A stretch of 64,000 bases of DNA, from positions 102,399 through 166,398 of the forward strand of contig JAEVYU010000005.1 in NCBI GenBank assembly GCA_023392595.1, read 5' to 3'. Below, one piece after another: positions 51,873 through 61,700 of the stretch. The notes under the pieces are model-generated. The model saw only the letters and a program-made list of their open reading frames with translations. It was not told where the DNA came from and did no database searches. Source of the DNA: Bacillota bacterium (GTDB lineage: Bacteria; Bacillota; UBA4882; UBA8346). The position numbers were made by a program, and so were the translations under genes. Position 1 is the stretch's first letter. Every line of letters starts with the position of its first letter.

Positions 51873-52212
51873 TGTGGTGTATCGAATGAAATTCGCGCCA
51901 ATCTTTTAGGCATCAAATTTTTGGCTTTTTAAAAGGCCTAAGTTTACGCTCTAACATCCCTCGCCGTGAATTTGCTTCTCTGAGTTGCATCGTCGGAGAG
52001 GGCGGGGTGAGGTCAAAATAGGCAATTGAAATCCTTACAAAATATGGAATTTGCCTTGATGACATTGGGCTGTGAGCGAGCCCCAAACATTGAATCCCTT
52101 GATTTTTCGGGAGAGATTTTCTATGGAAGGGAAGAATCATTTTGATGGGGGACTCATGCATTCGGCGGGAGAGGAAAATTATGAGGGATTCGCAACAAAG
52201 GGGAACATTAAA

Positions 52213-52944
52213 ATGGGTAATACATTTATTCTTGTTCACGGAGCATGGCTCGGCGGTTGGTGTTGGGAGAAACTTCGACCATTGCTGGAAGCCGAAGGGC
52301 ATACCGTCATAGCCCCGGACATGCCGGGGCATGGAGAGGACAATTTACCGATAGAAGATCAGAACCTTGAAAAATATGCCCGTACTGTTGAAGCTTTAGT
52401 TGCGCCGCTTAACGGGCCGGTTATTCTTGTCGGTCACAGTTTCGGCGGTATGATAACGAGCCAGGCGGCGTGCCATATCCCGGACAAAATCAGAAAACTT
52501 GTTTATATTTCAGCGTTTTTACCACGAAACGGTCAAAGCTGCGTCGGGCTCACCAAAAGCATCCAGCCAACATTTCGTGAAAAACTTGTGGCATCCGGCC
52601 GTGATTTTATACTGTCTGCGGATGGAAAGACATCAAAGGTCGCGCCAGATTCCTGTGCCGACTTTGTTTATCATGATATTCCGAGAGATGTAGCGCTGGT
52701 GATAGCGAAGCGTCTTGGCCCCGAGGCTAATGCAGCCCAGAATCAGCCCGTGGTTCTTAATGATAAGTTTAATGACATCCCAAAAGCCTATGTGCGGTGT
52801 GTACTCGATCAGGTGATCGACGTAAGGCTGCAAGACAAAATGGTTACCGAAACCTATTGCGGCGAGGTGTACACCCTTGAAACAGGACACTGCCCGTTTG
52901 AATCCGCCCCGCGCAGTCTGGCCCGTATTCTTCTTTGTCTGTGA
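52213..52944 (+). CDS. Alpha/beta hydrolase (esterase type)
   Basis: 243 residues. FILVHGAWLGGWCWEKL is the oxyanion-hole HG motif, VGHSFGGM the nucleophile elbow with Ser, and ETGHCPFESAP the catalytic His. Resembles the salicylate-esterase/pyrethroid-hydrolase group. ATG 52213 has AAAGGGG 10 nt upstream; a longer frame from 52072 has no family match at its start. Substrate unknown. It is isolated in a repeat-rich region and may have been acquired. Confidence 0.88.
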   Translation: MGNTFILVHGAWLGGWCWEKLRPLLEAEGHTVIAPDMPGHGEDNLPIEDQNLEKYARTVEALVAPLNGPVILVGHSFGGMITSQAACHIPDKIRKLVYISAFLPRNGQSCVGLTKSIQPTFREKLVASGRDFILSADGKTSKVAPDSCADFVYHDIPRDVALVIAKRLGPEANAAQNQPVVLNDKFNDIPKAYVRCVLDQVIDVRLQDKMVTETYCGEVYTLETGHCPFESAPRSLARILLCL

Positions 52945-52990
52945 GATTTCCTTTTTGTTATTTCGAGGAACTTATATCACAAAACATGTC

Positions 52991-53139
52991 TAAACTTGGG
53001 AGCGCAACCCTCGGAACCCGAGAAACAGGCGAATACCCTTTCACCTTTTTGGGGGTCATTATTATTTTAGCTGCGTTTTCCTGATCGATGGCGACGATTG
53101 TCGGGAGGAAATCAGAAACCGTTGGAACTGCCAAAATGG
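52991..53139. repeat. Dispersed repeat, copy P1
   Basis: ~150 bp with close relatives at 53648-53701 and 53829-53922. Shared words include ACAGGCGAATACCCTTTCA, TTTTAGCTGCG and GGAAATCAGAAACCG. No start or stop pattern common to the copies, so it is treated as non-coding. Confidence 0.7.
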
Positions 53140-53210
53140 TTTTTGGAAGGCGGTCGTGTATCATAGGGTGACCGAAATATAAAAACCGGCACTTGCCGGT
53201 TGGTAAACTA

Positions 53211-53490
53211 CTGAGCCGTTCGGTATGCATGCGCAACGGTTCGGTATACATACTGAGCCGTACGGTATGCATGCGCAACGGTTCGGTATACATACTGAGT
53301 CGTTCGGTATGCGTGCGCAACGGTTGGGTACACATACTGAGTCGTTCGGTATGCGTGCGCAACGGTCCGGTATACATACTGAGTCGTTCGGTATGCGTGC
53401 GCAACGGTTCGGTATACATACTGAGTCGTTCGGTATGCGTGCGCAACGGTCCGGTATACATACTGAGTCGTTCAGTATGCATGCCCAAAT
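53211..53490. repeat. 42-bp tandem repeat (six full units plus a partial)
   Basis: Units begin at 53211, 53253, 53295, 53337, 53379 and 53421, with a diverged partial at 53463. Each unit is itself two related 21-bp halves containing GTTCGGTAT. All six frames stay largely open, but base changes between units alter residues in every frame, so no reading frame is being kept. No spacers, so not CRISPR. A minisatellite. Confidence 0.92.
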
Positions 53491-53647
53491 GAGCCGTTTC
53501 TATCCTGGTTCATTTTTTATGCCCTCCGGCCCCTCCTAAGCCACGGTTGCTTCAATGACGGTATTTTCAGCCAAGGGGCCACACTCAAAAGGGGGGAGTG
53601 GCTCCTTCCGTGACCATTGTCGTTTTTTTATTTAACGCCTTGGTGTT

Positions 53648-53922
53648 TAAACTTCAGAGCGTAGCCGTCAAGACCCGAAAAACAGGCGAATACCCTTTCA
53701 GGGCTAGGGTGGGTTTTGGGCCCATTACCCTATCCCTCGTAAAGGGAATTGGCTGGAATTGAGGGCCAATAGGTTTGTTGCACAGACTACGGAGCATAAC
53801 GGCAATGGTTTCGGAAAACCCAAACTGCCCTTTTTGGGGTCACTATTATTTTAGCTGCGATTTCCTGAGCGACGGAGACAATTGGTGCAAGGAAATCAGA
53901 AACCGCTGGAACTGTGAAATTG
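53648..53922. repeat. Dispersed repeat, copy P2, split
   Basis: The left part (53648-53701) and right part (53829-53922) match the left and right parts of P1, with about 127 bp of other sequence between them. Either P2 carries an insertion or P1 a deletion. Confidence 0.65.
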
Positions 53923-54191
53923 TCTCGTAAATGAAAGAAATATAGATATGTTTTATGCAACCCCCATTTGCCCCACTGGCCCACAATCCCGGATGCCGTC
54001 TCGGTTTCAAGAGTTGGCCTCTGAGGGTAAAGTTCTTCTTTAACGGTTGAGTTTCGTGGTGGAATTTTCTTCCTCAGTGAATCTTTAAATCCCGCCAATC
54101 CAGCTTTTTTAGCCTGTCCCGCATTGGACTTAAACCCCAATCCGTTCAATCCGGAGCCTTTGAAAAAGGCGATGAATCCGTATAATCCTGG

Positions 54192-55577
54192 TTAAGACTT
54201 GCTCTCACACAGCCGGAGTTGCTTTTCGATTTCGGGACGGCTGAGGACAAAATACTTGCTGCCGGAGCGGTTTTTGATCTCCGTGACTACTCCCAGGCCG
54301 CTGACCATCTGCAAAAAATGCCGGTAATTCAGCCGCAAGCGGTTCTTTTTGCAGAAAGCATCCGCCAATTCCTTGTTGGAGATAATCGGCAGTTCTTCGG
54401 TTAGACCCTTCTCGTCCAGTTCCGATTTGATAAATAATAGCAGGTCAAAACGGTCATCGGTGGCTTTTTTGATCAAGGCTTTCTTTTCTTTGACGGCAAG
54501 GGCCCATTGGGTGAGGGCCGCTACCGTTTCCGGAGCGGCCAGGATGGCGATGGCCAGCAAGGGTTTATAGGAATCCATTTCCCGGGCGCTCAGGGCGGAG
54601 ATGGCCGGATAATTCCGGTAACACTCCCTGACCCCTTGCCAATGCCCCAGGAACCAGCGGTACAATCCGTCGCGGATTTGGCTGGGTTCCGGATCGTCCA
54701 CGCGGGGCAGGTTAATGTTTTTAAAACGGGGATCGTATTCGGGACGGATGGTGATGGTCCGGCTCTCCAAGGCCTGGTTTTTGATGTCCTGAACATTGCC
54801 GATGGCTATGGCGCTGGCGACTTTGAAAAGTTCGGCCCCTCGGTTGCCGCCGCTGCCGCGGCCGGGAGCGGCCAGCACCGTTTCGGAGGCGTTATAAGCG
54901 TTCAATAACAGGGAGATCAGCGGTGAATCGTTTTTGAGGCCTACTTCGGTCATTTCGTCCAGGCAAAAGGTGGGTTTATGATCAACACTGAATCTCCGGA
55001 ATCCGGCGAGGCTAATCTCTCCGAACCACTTGCCGTTGAAAGCGAGCTGGCCGATGGTTTCCAGACAGCGGCTTTTGCCGGATTCATAGGGGGCATTGAA
55101 GAATAATATCGGGTAACATTTAAAGAGCGGTTTTAAATAGGTACCCATAATCCATAGGGCCAGCAGGTCGTATTCGCCGGGATGCCGGAGACCCAGGTAT
55201 TGTTGTAAATATCCCCGGATTTGCCGGTGGATCTCAGCCGTAGCCGGTGGCGGAGCGCCGTCTAAAAAGGCCTGAATGCTTACACTGCTCCATCTGGGTT
55301 CGAGCAGCCCCGGGCAGGAACGGCTGGTAATGGTTTCTCCGAAAGGGCTTTCTTTGAAAGGGTTGTCCTTAGGGGTGGGCTGGTTATTCCAGGGAATGAT
55401 TTTTCGCTTGCTGGTAACCACCGTCACCTGGGCGGAGGCTCCGCCGATATTACCGGCGGAGAGGGGTATTTGAACCGCCACAAAAGCCGTATCTCCGGTA
55501 AAGTCAAGGGCCGGGTCAATCCGGCTTGGGTTGGCGACGGCGCGCGCGCCCGCAAGGGGGGTTAAAACAGTGGACAT
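54192..55577 (-). CDS. P-loop ATPase of phage/mobile-element type
   Basis: 461 residues. Walker A APYESGKSR at about 160-168 and Walker B TFCLDEM suggest an AAA+/helicase-like ATPase. RGLAELFK-like (RGAELFKVASAIAIGN) sensor and a C-terminal winged-helix-like end (LRLNYRHFLQMVSGLG) recall primase-helicase or DUF3631/DUF927-like proteins of prophages and integrative elements. Start 55577 has AAGGAGT 9 nt upstream. Exact family not recognised. It is co-oriented with, and 30 bp after, the gene at 55608. GC-richer than the defence block to its right. Confidence 0.65.
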   Translation of the reverse strand: MSTVLTPLAGARAVANPSRIDPALDFTGDTAFVAVQIPLSAGNIGGASAQVTVVTSKRKIIPWNNQPTPKDNPFKESPFGETITSRSCPGLLEPRWSSVSIQAFLDGAPPPATAEIHRQIRGYLQQYLGLRHPGEYDLLALWIMGTYLKPLFKCYPILFFNAPYESGKSRCLETIGQLAFNGKWFGEISLAGFRRFSVDHKPTFCLDEMTEVGLKNDSPLISLLLNAYNASETVLAAPGRGSGGNRGAELFKVASAIAIGNVQDIKNQALESRTITIRPEYDPRFKNINLPRVDDPEPSQIRDGLYRWFLGHWQGVRECYRNYPAISALSAREMDSYKPLLAIAILAAPETVAALTQWALAVKEKKALIKKATDDRFDLLLFIKSELDEKGLTEELPIISNKELADAFCKKNRLRLNYRHFLQMVSGLGVVTEIKNRSGSKYFVLSRPEIEKQLRLCESKS

Positions 55578-55607
55578 AATTGCTACTCCTTTATTTTTCA
55601 ATCAACA

Positions 55608-55955
55608 TTACTTGTTTCCATCGACTCTTTTTTCTTGTTTGTATTCTCCTTTTTTAAACCCGAACTCCGGCCAGGCATCCGCCGGCAATTCAAGACGGAT
55701 CCATTTCCGGGCCTTGCCGCAGAGTTTTTCGGCTTCTTTCAGACTGTGGTCTTTGGCGGCGGTGGCCTCGAGGGAAGTTTTCTTGATGGCCCGGCGTTGT
55801 TTCTGGATGGTATTGACTTCTTCGTAAAGCCGGGTGATCCGGTTTTGAAACTCCGGGGTGGCCCCGTATTTGGAAAATTGTCCGGTGTGGCTCTTTAAAC
55901 CTTTCAACATACTTTGGATCCGAGTGTACCTGGCGGTAAATGTTTTTTCAATCAT
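55608..55955 (-). CDS. Small helical protein of unknown function
   Basis: 115 residues, mostly charged helix (YEEVNTIQKQRRAIKK, AAKDHSLKEAEKL) then a C-terminal WIRLELPADAWPEFGF stretch. Coiled coil likely. It precedes the P-loop gene in the same orientation, so it may be a partner. Three ATG codons in a row follow GGAGG; the third (55955) has the best spacing. I do not recognise the family. Confidence 0.6.
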   Translation of the reverse strand: MIEKTFTARYTRIQSMLKGLKSHTGQFSKYGATPEFQNRITRLYEEVNTIQKQRRAIKKTSLEATAAKDHSLKEAEKLCGKARKWIRLELPADAWPEFGFKKGEYKQEKRVDGNK

Positions 55956-56418
55956 CATCATTCCTCCGTTTTTTTGATCTTTTTTTGTTTTCTAAACGCC
56001 TTGCCCAAGGGTGCCCCCACGGCTTAAAGCCAGGCAGGGATTGGGTTTATGGGTAATGTGGGGCAGAGGGGCTGTTGTACAAAAATATATATATTTCTTT
56101 TGGGGTTTGGATTAGGAAATGAAATTTCTTAAAAAGCCCCCGGCGTTATCTTCCTGAAAAATACCGATGTAAACTTAGGTTGTTTTGTTTTCATTGAATA
56201 TCGGTATTATCTTTATTAATATCATTATAATGATTTTTTCCAGATTTTTCAATATCATCAGAGAGGATATTTTCGGGGTAAAAGGCTTGAGGGGATTGGG
56301 ATTGGAGGGGGTGAAAAATGTTGAAATTTTTTTGAAAAATTTGGGAAAGCGGGGGTGGACTGGGGGTTTTGTTATAACAGGCGATAGTTTCCACCAGCGT
56401 CCAAGTACCCTTAAAACA

Positions 56419-56504
56419 GCGGGTGCAGGTTCAAATATCGCTGCCGGGCTTAAAGTTTTATCTTTATCATCAACTTTATAAGATTTGGATTTTGCAATAC
56501 CGGC
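56419..56504. repeat. Direct repeat DR-A
   Basis: Begins GCGGGTGCAGGTTCAAATA and ends GGATTTTGCAATACCGGC. Partner of DR-B at 57038. The GGTTCAAAT word resembles a tRNA T-loop, though the arm that should pair is absent. Confidence 0.75.
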
Positions 56505-56811
56505 ATGAAGGCTTATTTCTTCCGTCAAATTCCGTTCAGTAAATCAACGGATTATCGGGTCGTGTTCTGCTTCTCCACGGGGGATCTTCCCATTGGTTAT
56601 TTGGGGCGTCATTGCAAGGGAATTTTAAAGCAAATTTTTGATACTCCTTGATAATTTTTAAAGGAGCTTTATTCATGATGTCTATAAATGAAGGACCAGT
56701 AATGTGGTCCACGGATTTCACCGGCTGAGGTCCTTTTGGAGCGGCCCAAAAGGACCCAAAAGGCCGCCGGAACCTACGGCTTCCGGTCCTCCCTTTATTC
56801 ATCCAGGGTTT

Positions 56812-56906
56812 CTAGCGGGTCTTCACCATCCATGGTCTTTTGACTGGCAATTATATGAGGCTTCCGATGGCGACCGCAGTTTTACATCCATGTAAAGAGG
56901 CGTCGC
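56812..56906 (+). repeat. Left inverted repeat (IR-L) of the defence island
   Basis: ~94 bp about 80% identical to the reverse complement of 63907-64000. Shared core GACTGGCAATTATATGAGGC. Both copies could encode a DWQLYEAS-GGDR-like peptide, so this may be a relic of coding sequence. The copies face each other around the AT-rich block. Confidence 0.8.
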
Positions 56907-57037
56907 TTTTCGGCGTCCTGGCCTCAAATGGCGGGTAGGGTTTTAGGACCAAAAAGCTTAAACATGTTCTGTGATTAGTGAAAGTAAAAGTATGTATTTG
57001 TAATGCTTATACATACATCAACCGCCATCCTTAAGCG

Positions 57038-57125
57038 GTGGGTGCGGGTTCAAATATCACTGTCGTGCTTGAAAGTTTTCTCTTTTATCATCAACTTCAT
57101 AAGATTTGGATTTTGCAATACCGGC
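57038..57125. repeat. Direct repeat DR-B
   Basis: Second copy of DR-A, same orientation, 530 bp further on. Lies within the 57003-57413 ORF, one of the reasons I reject that as a gene. Confidence 0.75.
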
Positions 57126-57603
57126 TTGAACCGGGGTTACATTTCCGGCCTTTTATTTTATCCTTATTTACATATCAGCAATCCGGTCACGGAATTTATG
57201 AACAACCTCCCGCCCAACATTATCCAGTCACTTTTTTCCTGGATTTCGTTTCAAGTTTGGGAAGGTTTTTTACAAAAGTTGTTTGGTAAGACGAGACTGA
57301 TTCAGGATTTTGAATTTTTTAATAAAAAGGGGTTGCTTTCAAAGGAAAGGGAACTGGAGATTGTTGCGATGGGATATGCAATTAGATGGGTTAATTTAAT
57401 TGAATGTAATTGAAATGGATTTTTCTTCGGTTCACTATGGTTTTTACAGGGACGAATGACAGGAATTGGGAAATCGATATGGAATTATTATTTTAATGGA
57501 TAATCTTATATATTAATATACGAACCCATTATTAATAAGGTGAATCAGCTTCCATATTACCACTTAAGAAGGACAAAATTTTGGCTTTATAGGGGATAGA
57601 AAA

Positions 57604-58512
57604 TTGAAGAAAATATCTGTTGAAAAACAAAAAATATGGGAAAAAAGCATGAATATTGTTGGTGAAGCAATTAAGATTGATACAAGTGAAGAAATAAAAA
57701 AGGCCGAATTAAAATGTAAGTCGGATTCAAGAAAAATTTTAAAAAAAGAAATATTTTTACTAGATGAAACTATAAACTTTCTATATTGTCTTAGTTTAAC
57801 TGGTCATACAGTAATGAAAAAGACAAGGGGGAAAAATAGCAATTTAAGTCTATTTTTGTTTTCAACATTGCGTTGTTGCCATCAATTGTTAGCAATTAAA
57901 AAGCTAGTATCTTCGGGCTTTGAGGATTCAGCCAGAATTATCTCTCGTACATTGATTGAAACCCTGGATATTTTAATAGCTTCCCTGATTGATGAACAAT
58001 TTGCCAAATTATATGCTAATGAGCCGGAGGAAAAGTTTTGGAATAACAATATTGCTTATGGAAAAATAAAAAAATTTCTGGATGAAGCAATCGACATCGC
58101 TAAATTAGATGAAGAATTTAGAGAAAATTTCTATTCACGTCGGACTTTTTTAAAAGATTTGTTTTCTAGCTCAGTTCATTCTTCTTTGTTCTCGATGCTT
58201 AATTCTGTTTATACCTCATCAATAGAAGATAATGAGGTTCTCCAAAAAGCTTGCTTTGGAGTGATAGGGAAGGGGGCTTCTGAATTATTGTTAGCGGTTG
58301 TTGATTTGGTTTATATATACAACTTTCTAATGATAAACATTAGCTTGTCTGATGATCCCTTAGTGTGGTTTAACAAACTCAAATTAAAAAAATTTGAATT
58401 TTATACAAGATCATTTGCAGGTAATTTTTTTACTTACCAAGATATTATACAAAAATATTTATATAATAACATAATAAAGGATGAATGTCCTCCTTGGCAA
58501 TTAGAAACATAA
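57604..58512 (+). CDS. HEPN/DUF5677-like protein, first of the defence block
   Basis: 302 residues, mostly helical. The GFEDSARIISRTLIETLDIL helix (Arg...Glu) and, 90 residues on, FLKDLFSSSVHSSLFS (Ser...His) follow the DUF5677 pattern of RSL-E then LS--VH-S. The downstream gene at 62239 has the same two blocks. TTG start with AGGGG 8 nt upstream; an inner ATG at 57652 is the alternative. AT-rich, unlike flanks. A HEPN RNase or scaffold role in defence is inferred only from this and its neighbours. Confidence 0.6.
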   Translation: MKKISVEKQKIWEKSMNIVGEAIKIDTSEEIKKAELKCKSDSRKILKKEIFLLDETINFLYCLSLTGHTVMKKTRGKNSNLSLFLFSTLRCCHQLLAIKKLVSSGFEDSARIISRTLIETLDILIASLIDEQFAKLYANEPEEKFWNNNIAYGKIKKFLDEAIDIAKLDEEFRENFYSRRTFLKDLFSSSVHSSLFSMLNSVYTSSIEDNEVLQKACFGVIGKGASELLLAVVDLVYIYNFLMINISLSDDPLVWFNKLKLKKFEFYTRSFAGNFFTYQDIIQKYLYNNIIKDECPPWQLET

Positions 58513-58769
58513 CAGGGCTTCGTATAACCGTTTCAATTTCTAGTATGTCCCGATAAGAAAACTATGAAATTGTATGAGTCAGTTAATCAGTTAATATGAA
58601 GAAGTTGTGGACATACCATCCACAGTTATTATGGCAAGTTTATGATGTTTCATTAAGAAATATTATAATGATTAAGTCCGGAGTCTAGTTTCGTGTTAAA
58701 AGTTACTATTAAGGTGAGCTATTCTTTGGTTAAAGAAGCAGCTACCATGATATTTTGGGAGGAGAATTT

Positions 58770-61700
58770 ATGCCTAATTATGATTTTCATTCTTTGTTAG
58801 AACCGCTAGAATTTCAAAAGCTAGTTTGTGATATTGTTGAGCTCCGAGATAACATTTTTCTTGAGACATATAAGGAAGGTCGTGATTCAGGTATTGACGG
58901 TTTTTACACTGATGGCAATAAAAAAATCGTTGTTCAGGTAAAGCGCTATCAACAAGATTTTAAAAGGCTATATCGTGATTTACAACATATTGAATTATCC
59001 AAGGTACAAAAATTAAAACCTGATCGGTACATCCTGGGTGTTTCAATTGACTTTGGACAAGGACAGAAAGGAGAGATTAAAGACCTGTTTCAAGGATATA
59101 TTACCAATACTAACGATATTTTAAGCAAAACGGACATAAATCGACTTCTCGAAAGACCAGAATATAAATGGATTGAACGTGCTAATCCAAAACTTTGGTT
59201 GCCAAGTATTAATGTATTTGAGAAAACGCTAAAAGAATCTGCAAATCGTGCTGCCTATAGAGAATCGGCTGAAGAACTTAAAGAGGCCATCAAAACGTCC
59301 AAAGTTTTTGCCCCAACCAGAATTTATCGTAAGGCGTTACACAAATGGTTAGAAAACCATGTAATTATTATCTCGGGTGAGCCTGGTGTGGGTAAAACAA
59401 CAATGGCTTATCTATTTGCATTAGCATATTTACAACCTGATAATTTAGATGGATTTATATGGGCAAATTCAATTCATGACGTATATACAATGCTTGAAGA
59501 TGAACAAAAACAAGTTATCATACTGGATGACTTTTGGGGTAGTATTTTTAATGAAGACCATACACGTAGAAATGATGAAAACCGACTAGATAAGCTCATC
59601 AGACGTATCTTAGAGTCCAATGGTGAGAAACGTTTAATCCTAACGACAAGAGAATATATTTTACAACAAGGTTTACTAAAACATCCTGCATTAAAAGAAA
59701 TATTTGAACAATATGAATTAGTTTGTGTAATGGAAGAGTATAGCGATGATGAAAAGGCCAGTATCCTGTTTCGCCATCTTTATGCATCAAATCTTGAGTA
59801 TGAATATGTTGATTATTTATATATGAAGTGTGATAGGATTGTATATCACCCAAATTATAATCCACGTGTTCTGGCGCTCTATCTGGATAAAAAATCCGGT
59901 AAGGATTGTTCACCTCAAGAATATTATGAGGAATTATGCGATTATTTTGATAATCCTGGTGCTTTTTGGAAGTCTATCTTTGTGGAACTCTCCCCAGAAG
60001 CCCAAATTGTTGCTATGCTTTTGCTAATTTCTTCGACCCCCATGCGTTTGATAGATATGAAGTATTGCTATCAAAAATATATTCATAATTTTACCGCTCA
60101 AACAACAATAAAAAATTTGGGTGATTGCATTGCAGAGCTTGAGAAAACAATGCTCAAGTCATTCTATAGTGAGGACCAGGAAGAGGTTCTGTTAAAATTC
60201 AGCATGCCGGCTGTACAAGATTTTCTATATTCACATATTGAAGAAAACAGCGAACAATCTATTCCGCAGATTTTACGATGCTGCAATTACTTTAACCAGC
60301 TACAATTTCTTTTAGAGCATCAATCGATGCATTGTAGTGATAGAGTTGTGGATTTAATTGTCCAACAATGCATATTGCATTATCACGATTACGTTGACAG
60401 CCATGTGGAATGTGATGGGAGCTGGAATTGGGATGAGTATGCTTTAGATATAGAAAATTTAAACGGACGTGAGTATTTACATAGGTTCTTTTATTTACTT
60501 CGTTGTTGTGAGCCGGAAAGACATCCTAAGCTTTTTCAATTCTTAGAAACACAAATAAAGGATTATTGTTTAACTATGGGTAAAGGGGATCAGGAAGCAC
60601 AATATGCTGACTTACATAATCTGCCGGATATTATCGTCTGTTGTATTAACAAGGGGATGATTTTCAATGGGAAAGATATTATTGATAAATATTACGAGGA
60701 AGCATTTAGTGTATATCATTATAGCGCAATGAAAAAATTTCAGGAAGTATTTCCAAAAGATTACAATATATTTTATAACATTTATTTTCAAGAGATAAAA
60801 AGAAGTTTAAAGGATACTATTCTTGCTGAATTAGATTTGCTTGAAGAATTAGGTATGGAATGCGAATATGATAGGCTGCTCGATAATATCCCTGATCTTC
60901 TTGAGGAATTTGGATTGCACTATACAAAAAAATTTGGGCAGCAAATAATTGCCTTGTGCGGAAGAGAACCGGTATCTATAGTCAGAAAGAAAGAAGTATA
61001 TGAAAAGCCTGCGCATGATGATAAAGATGAGGAAGAGCTAGCACTTGAAACTGTTAAAGAGGACGCTGGAAATTGGCTTTTAGGACCTAACGAAACATAT
61101 TTAAATGATGACCAGATTGCTGAAATCATTTCGAAAAGTAGCCTTAATCCGGAACTGAAAATGGAATTGAAGAAAGTGCTCGACACTGGTGTTCCACATC
61201 ATGTTAATAACTTCTTGCAGACCAAGGAATCGGTTGAACTGCTCGTCAAGGCTTTATGCGATTCAGGATCTTATATTCCCGAACAAGAAAGCAATCTTAT
61301 TATGATGATGTTATGGTACATTAGTAAAGGAAACCAAGAATGGCTCAAGAAGATTTCCGGTTTTTGTGCGGAATGCTTTACAATGATCATGTACCAAGAA
61401 GAGCCAGTAGTACGCGCAAATCAGTTTTTATCAAGTGGGATTTATGGTTCTTATTTGAAAAATGATGCTCAGCTTTGCGAAGCTATCTTTGAAAATTTAC
61501 TCATAAGGGATGAACAATGGATACGTTTTCTCCATATACCAATCTTTATTTTTTGTAATGCTTGTATTATGCTTATGATTTCTGAGGAGGGAGAGTTAGA
61601 AGCATACTATCAAGACTTATGGGGAGAGAATTTCAATAAATTAAAGTTTATTGACAGATATGATGGTAAACCTCAAACTGATATTTATTATATGGATTTT

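Larger units (their letters stand above)
55962..57603. other. 1.6-kb repeat-rich region without a supported gene
   Basis: Contains two ~87-bp direct repeats (56419-56504 and 57038-57125, ~85% alike), a perfect 11-bp hairpin (56729-56756), and the left inverted repeat listed next. Short ORFs here (56175-56528, 56536-56802, 57003-57413) run through these repeats and have no family resemblance, so I do not call them genes. A region of mobile-element decay seems likely. Confidence 0.6.

Noticed and set aside
52958..53488. 176-codon frame on the minus strand with a 7-residue repeat
   Set aside because: The repeats are the 42-bp tandem units, open in all frames; base changes between units are not silent in this frame; no ribosome binding site.
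53211..53490. CRISPR array
   Set aside because: No unique spacers; the units abut directly and are made of two similar halves.
53193..53539. Two overlapping plus-strand frames through the 42-bp repeat
   Set aside because: Same reason: openness is a by-product of the repeat.
53787..54149. 120-codon frame on the minus strand
   Set aside because: Runs through repeat copy P2 and has no start signal; treated as repeat DNA.
54507..54908. 133-codon plus-strand frame inside the P-loop ATPase
   Set aside because: Shadow in a GC-rich gene on the other strand.
56419..57125. tRNA genes at the GGTTCAAAT words
   Set aside because: No acceptor, D or anticodon arms can be folded around them.
57003..57413. 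136-codon frame before the defence block
   Set aside because: Its first part is direct repeat DR-B and it has no family likeness; a shorter gene from about 57198 is possible but unsupported.
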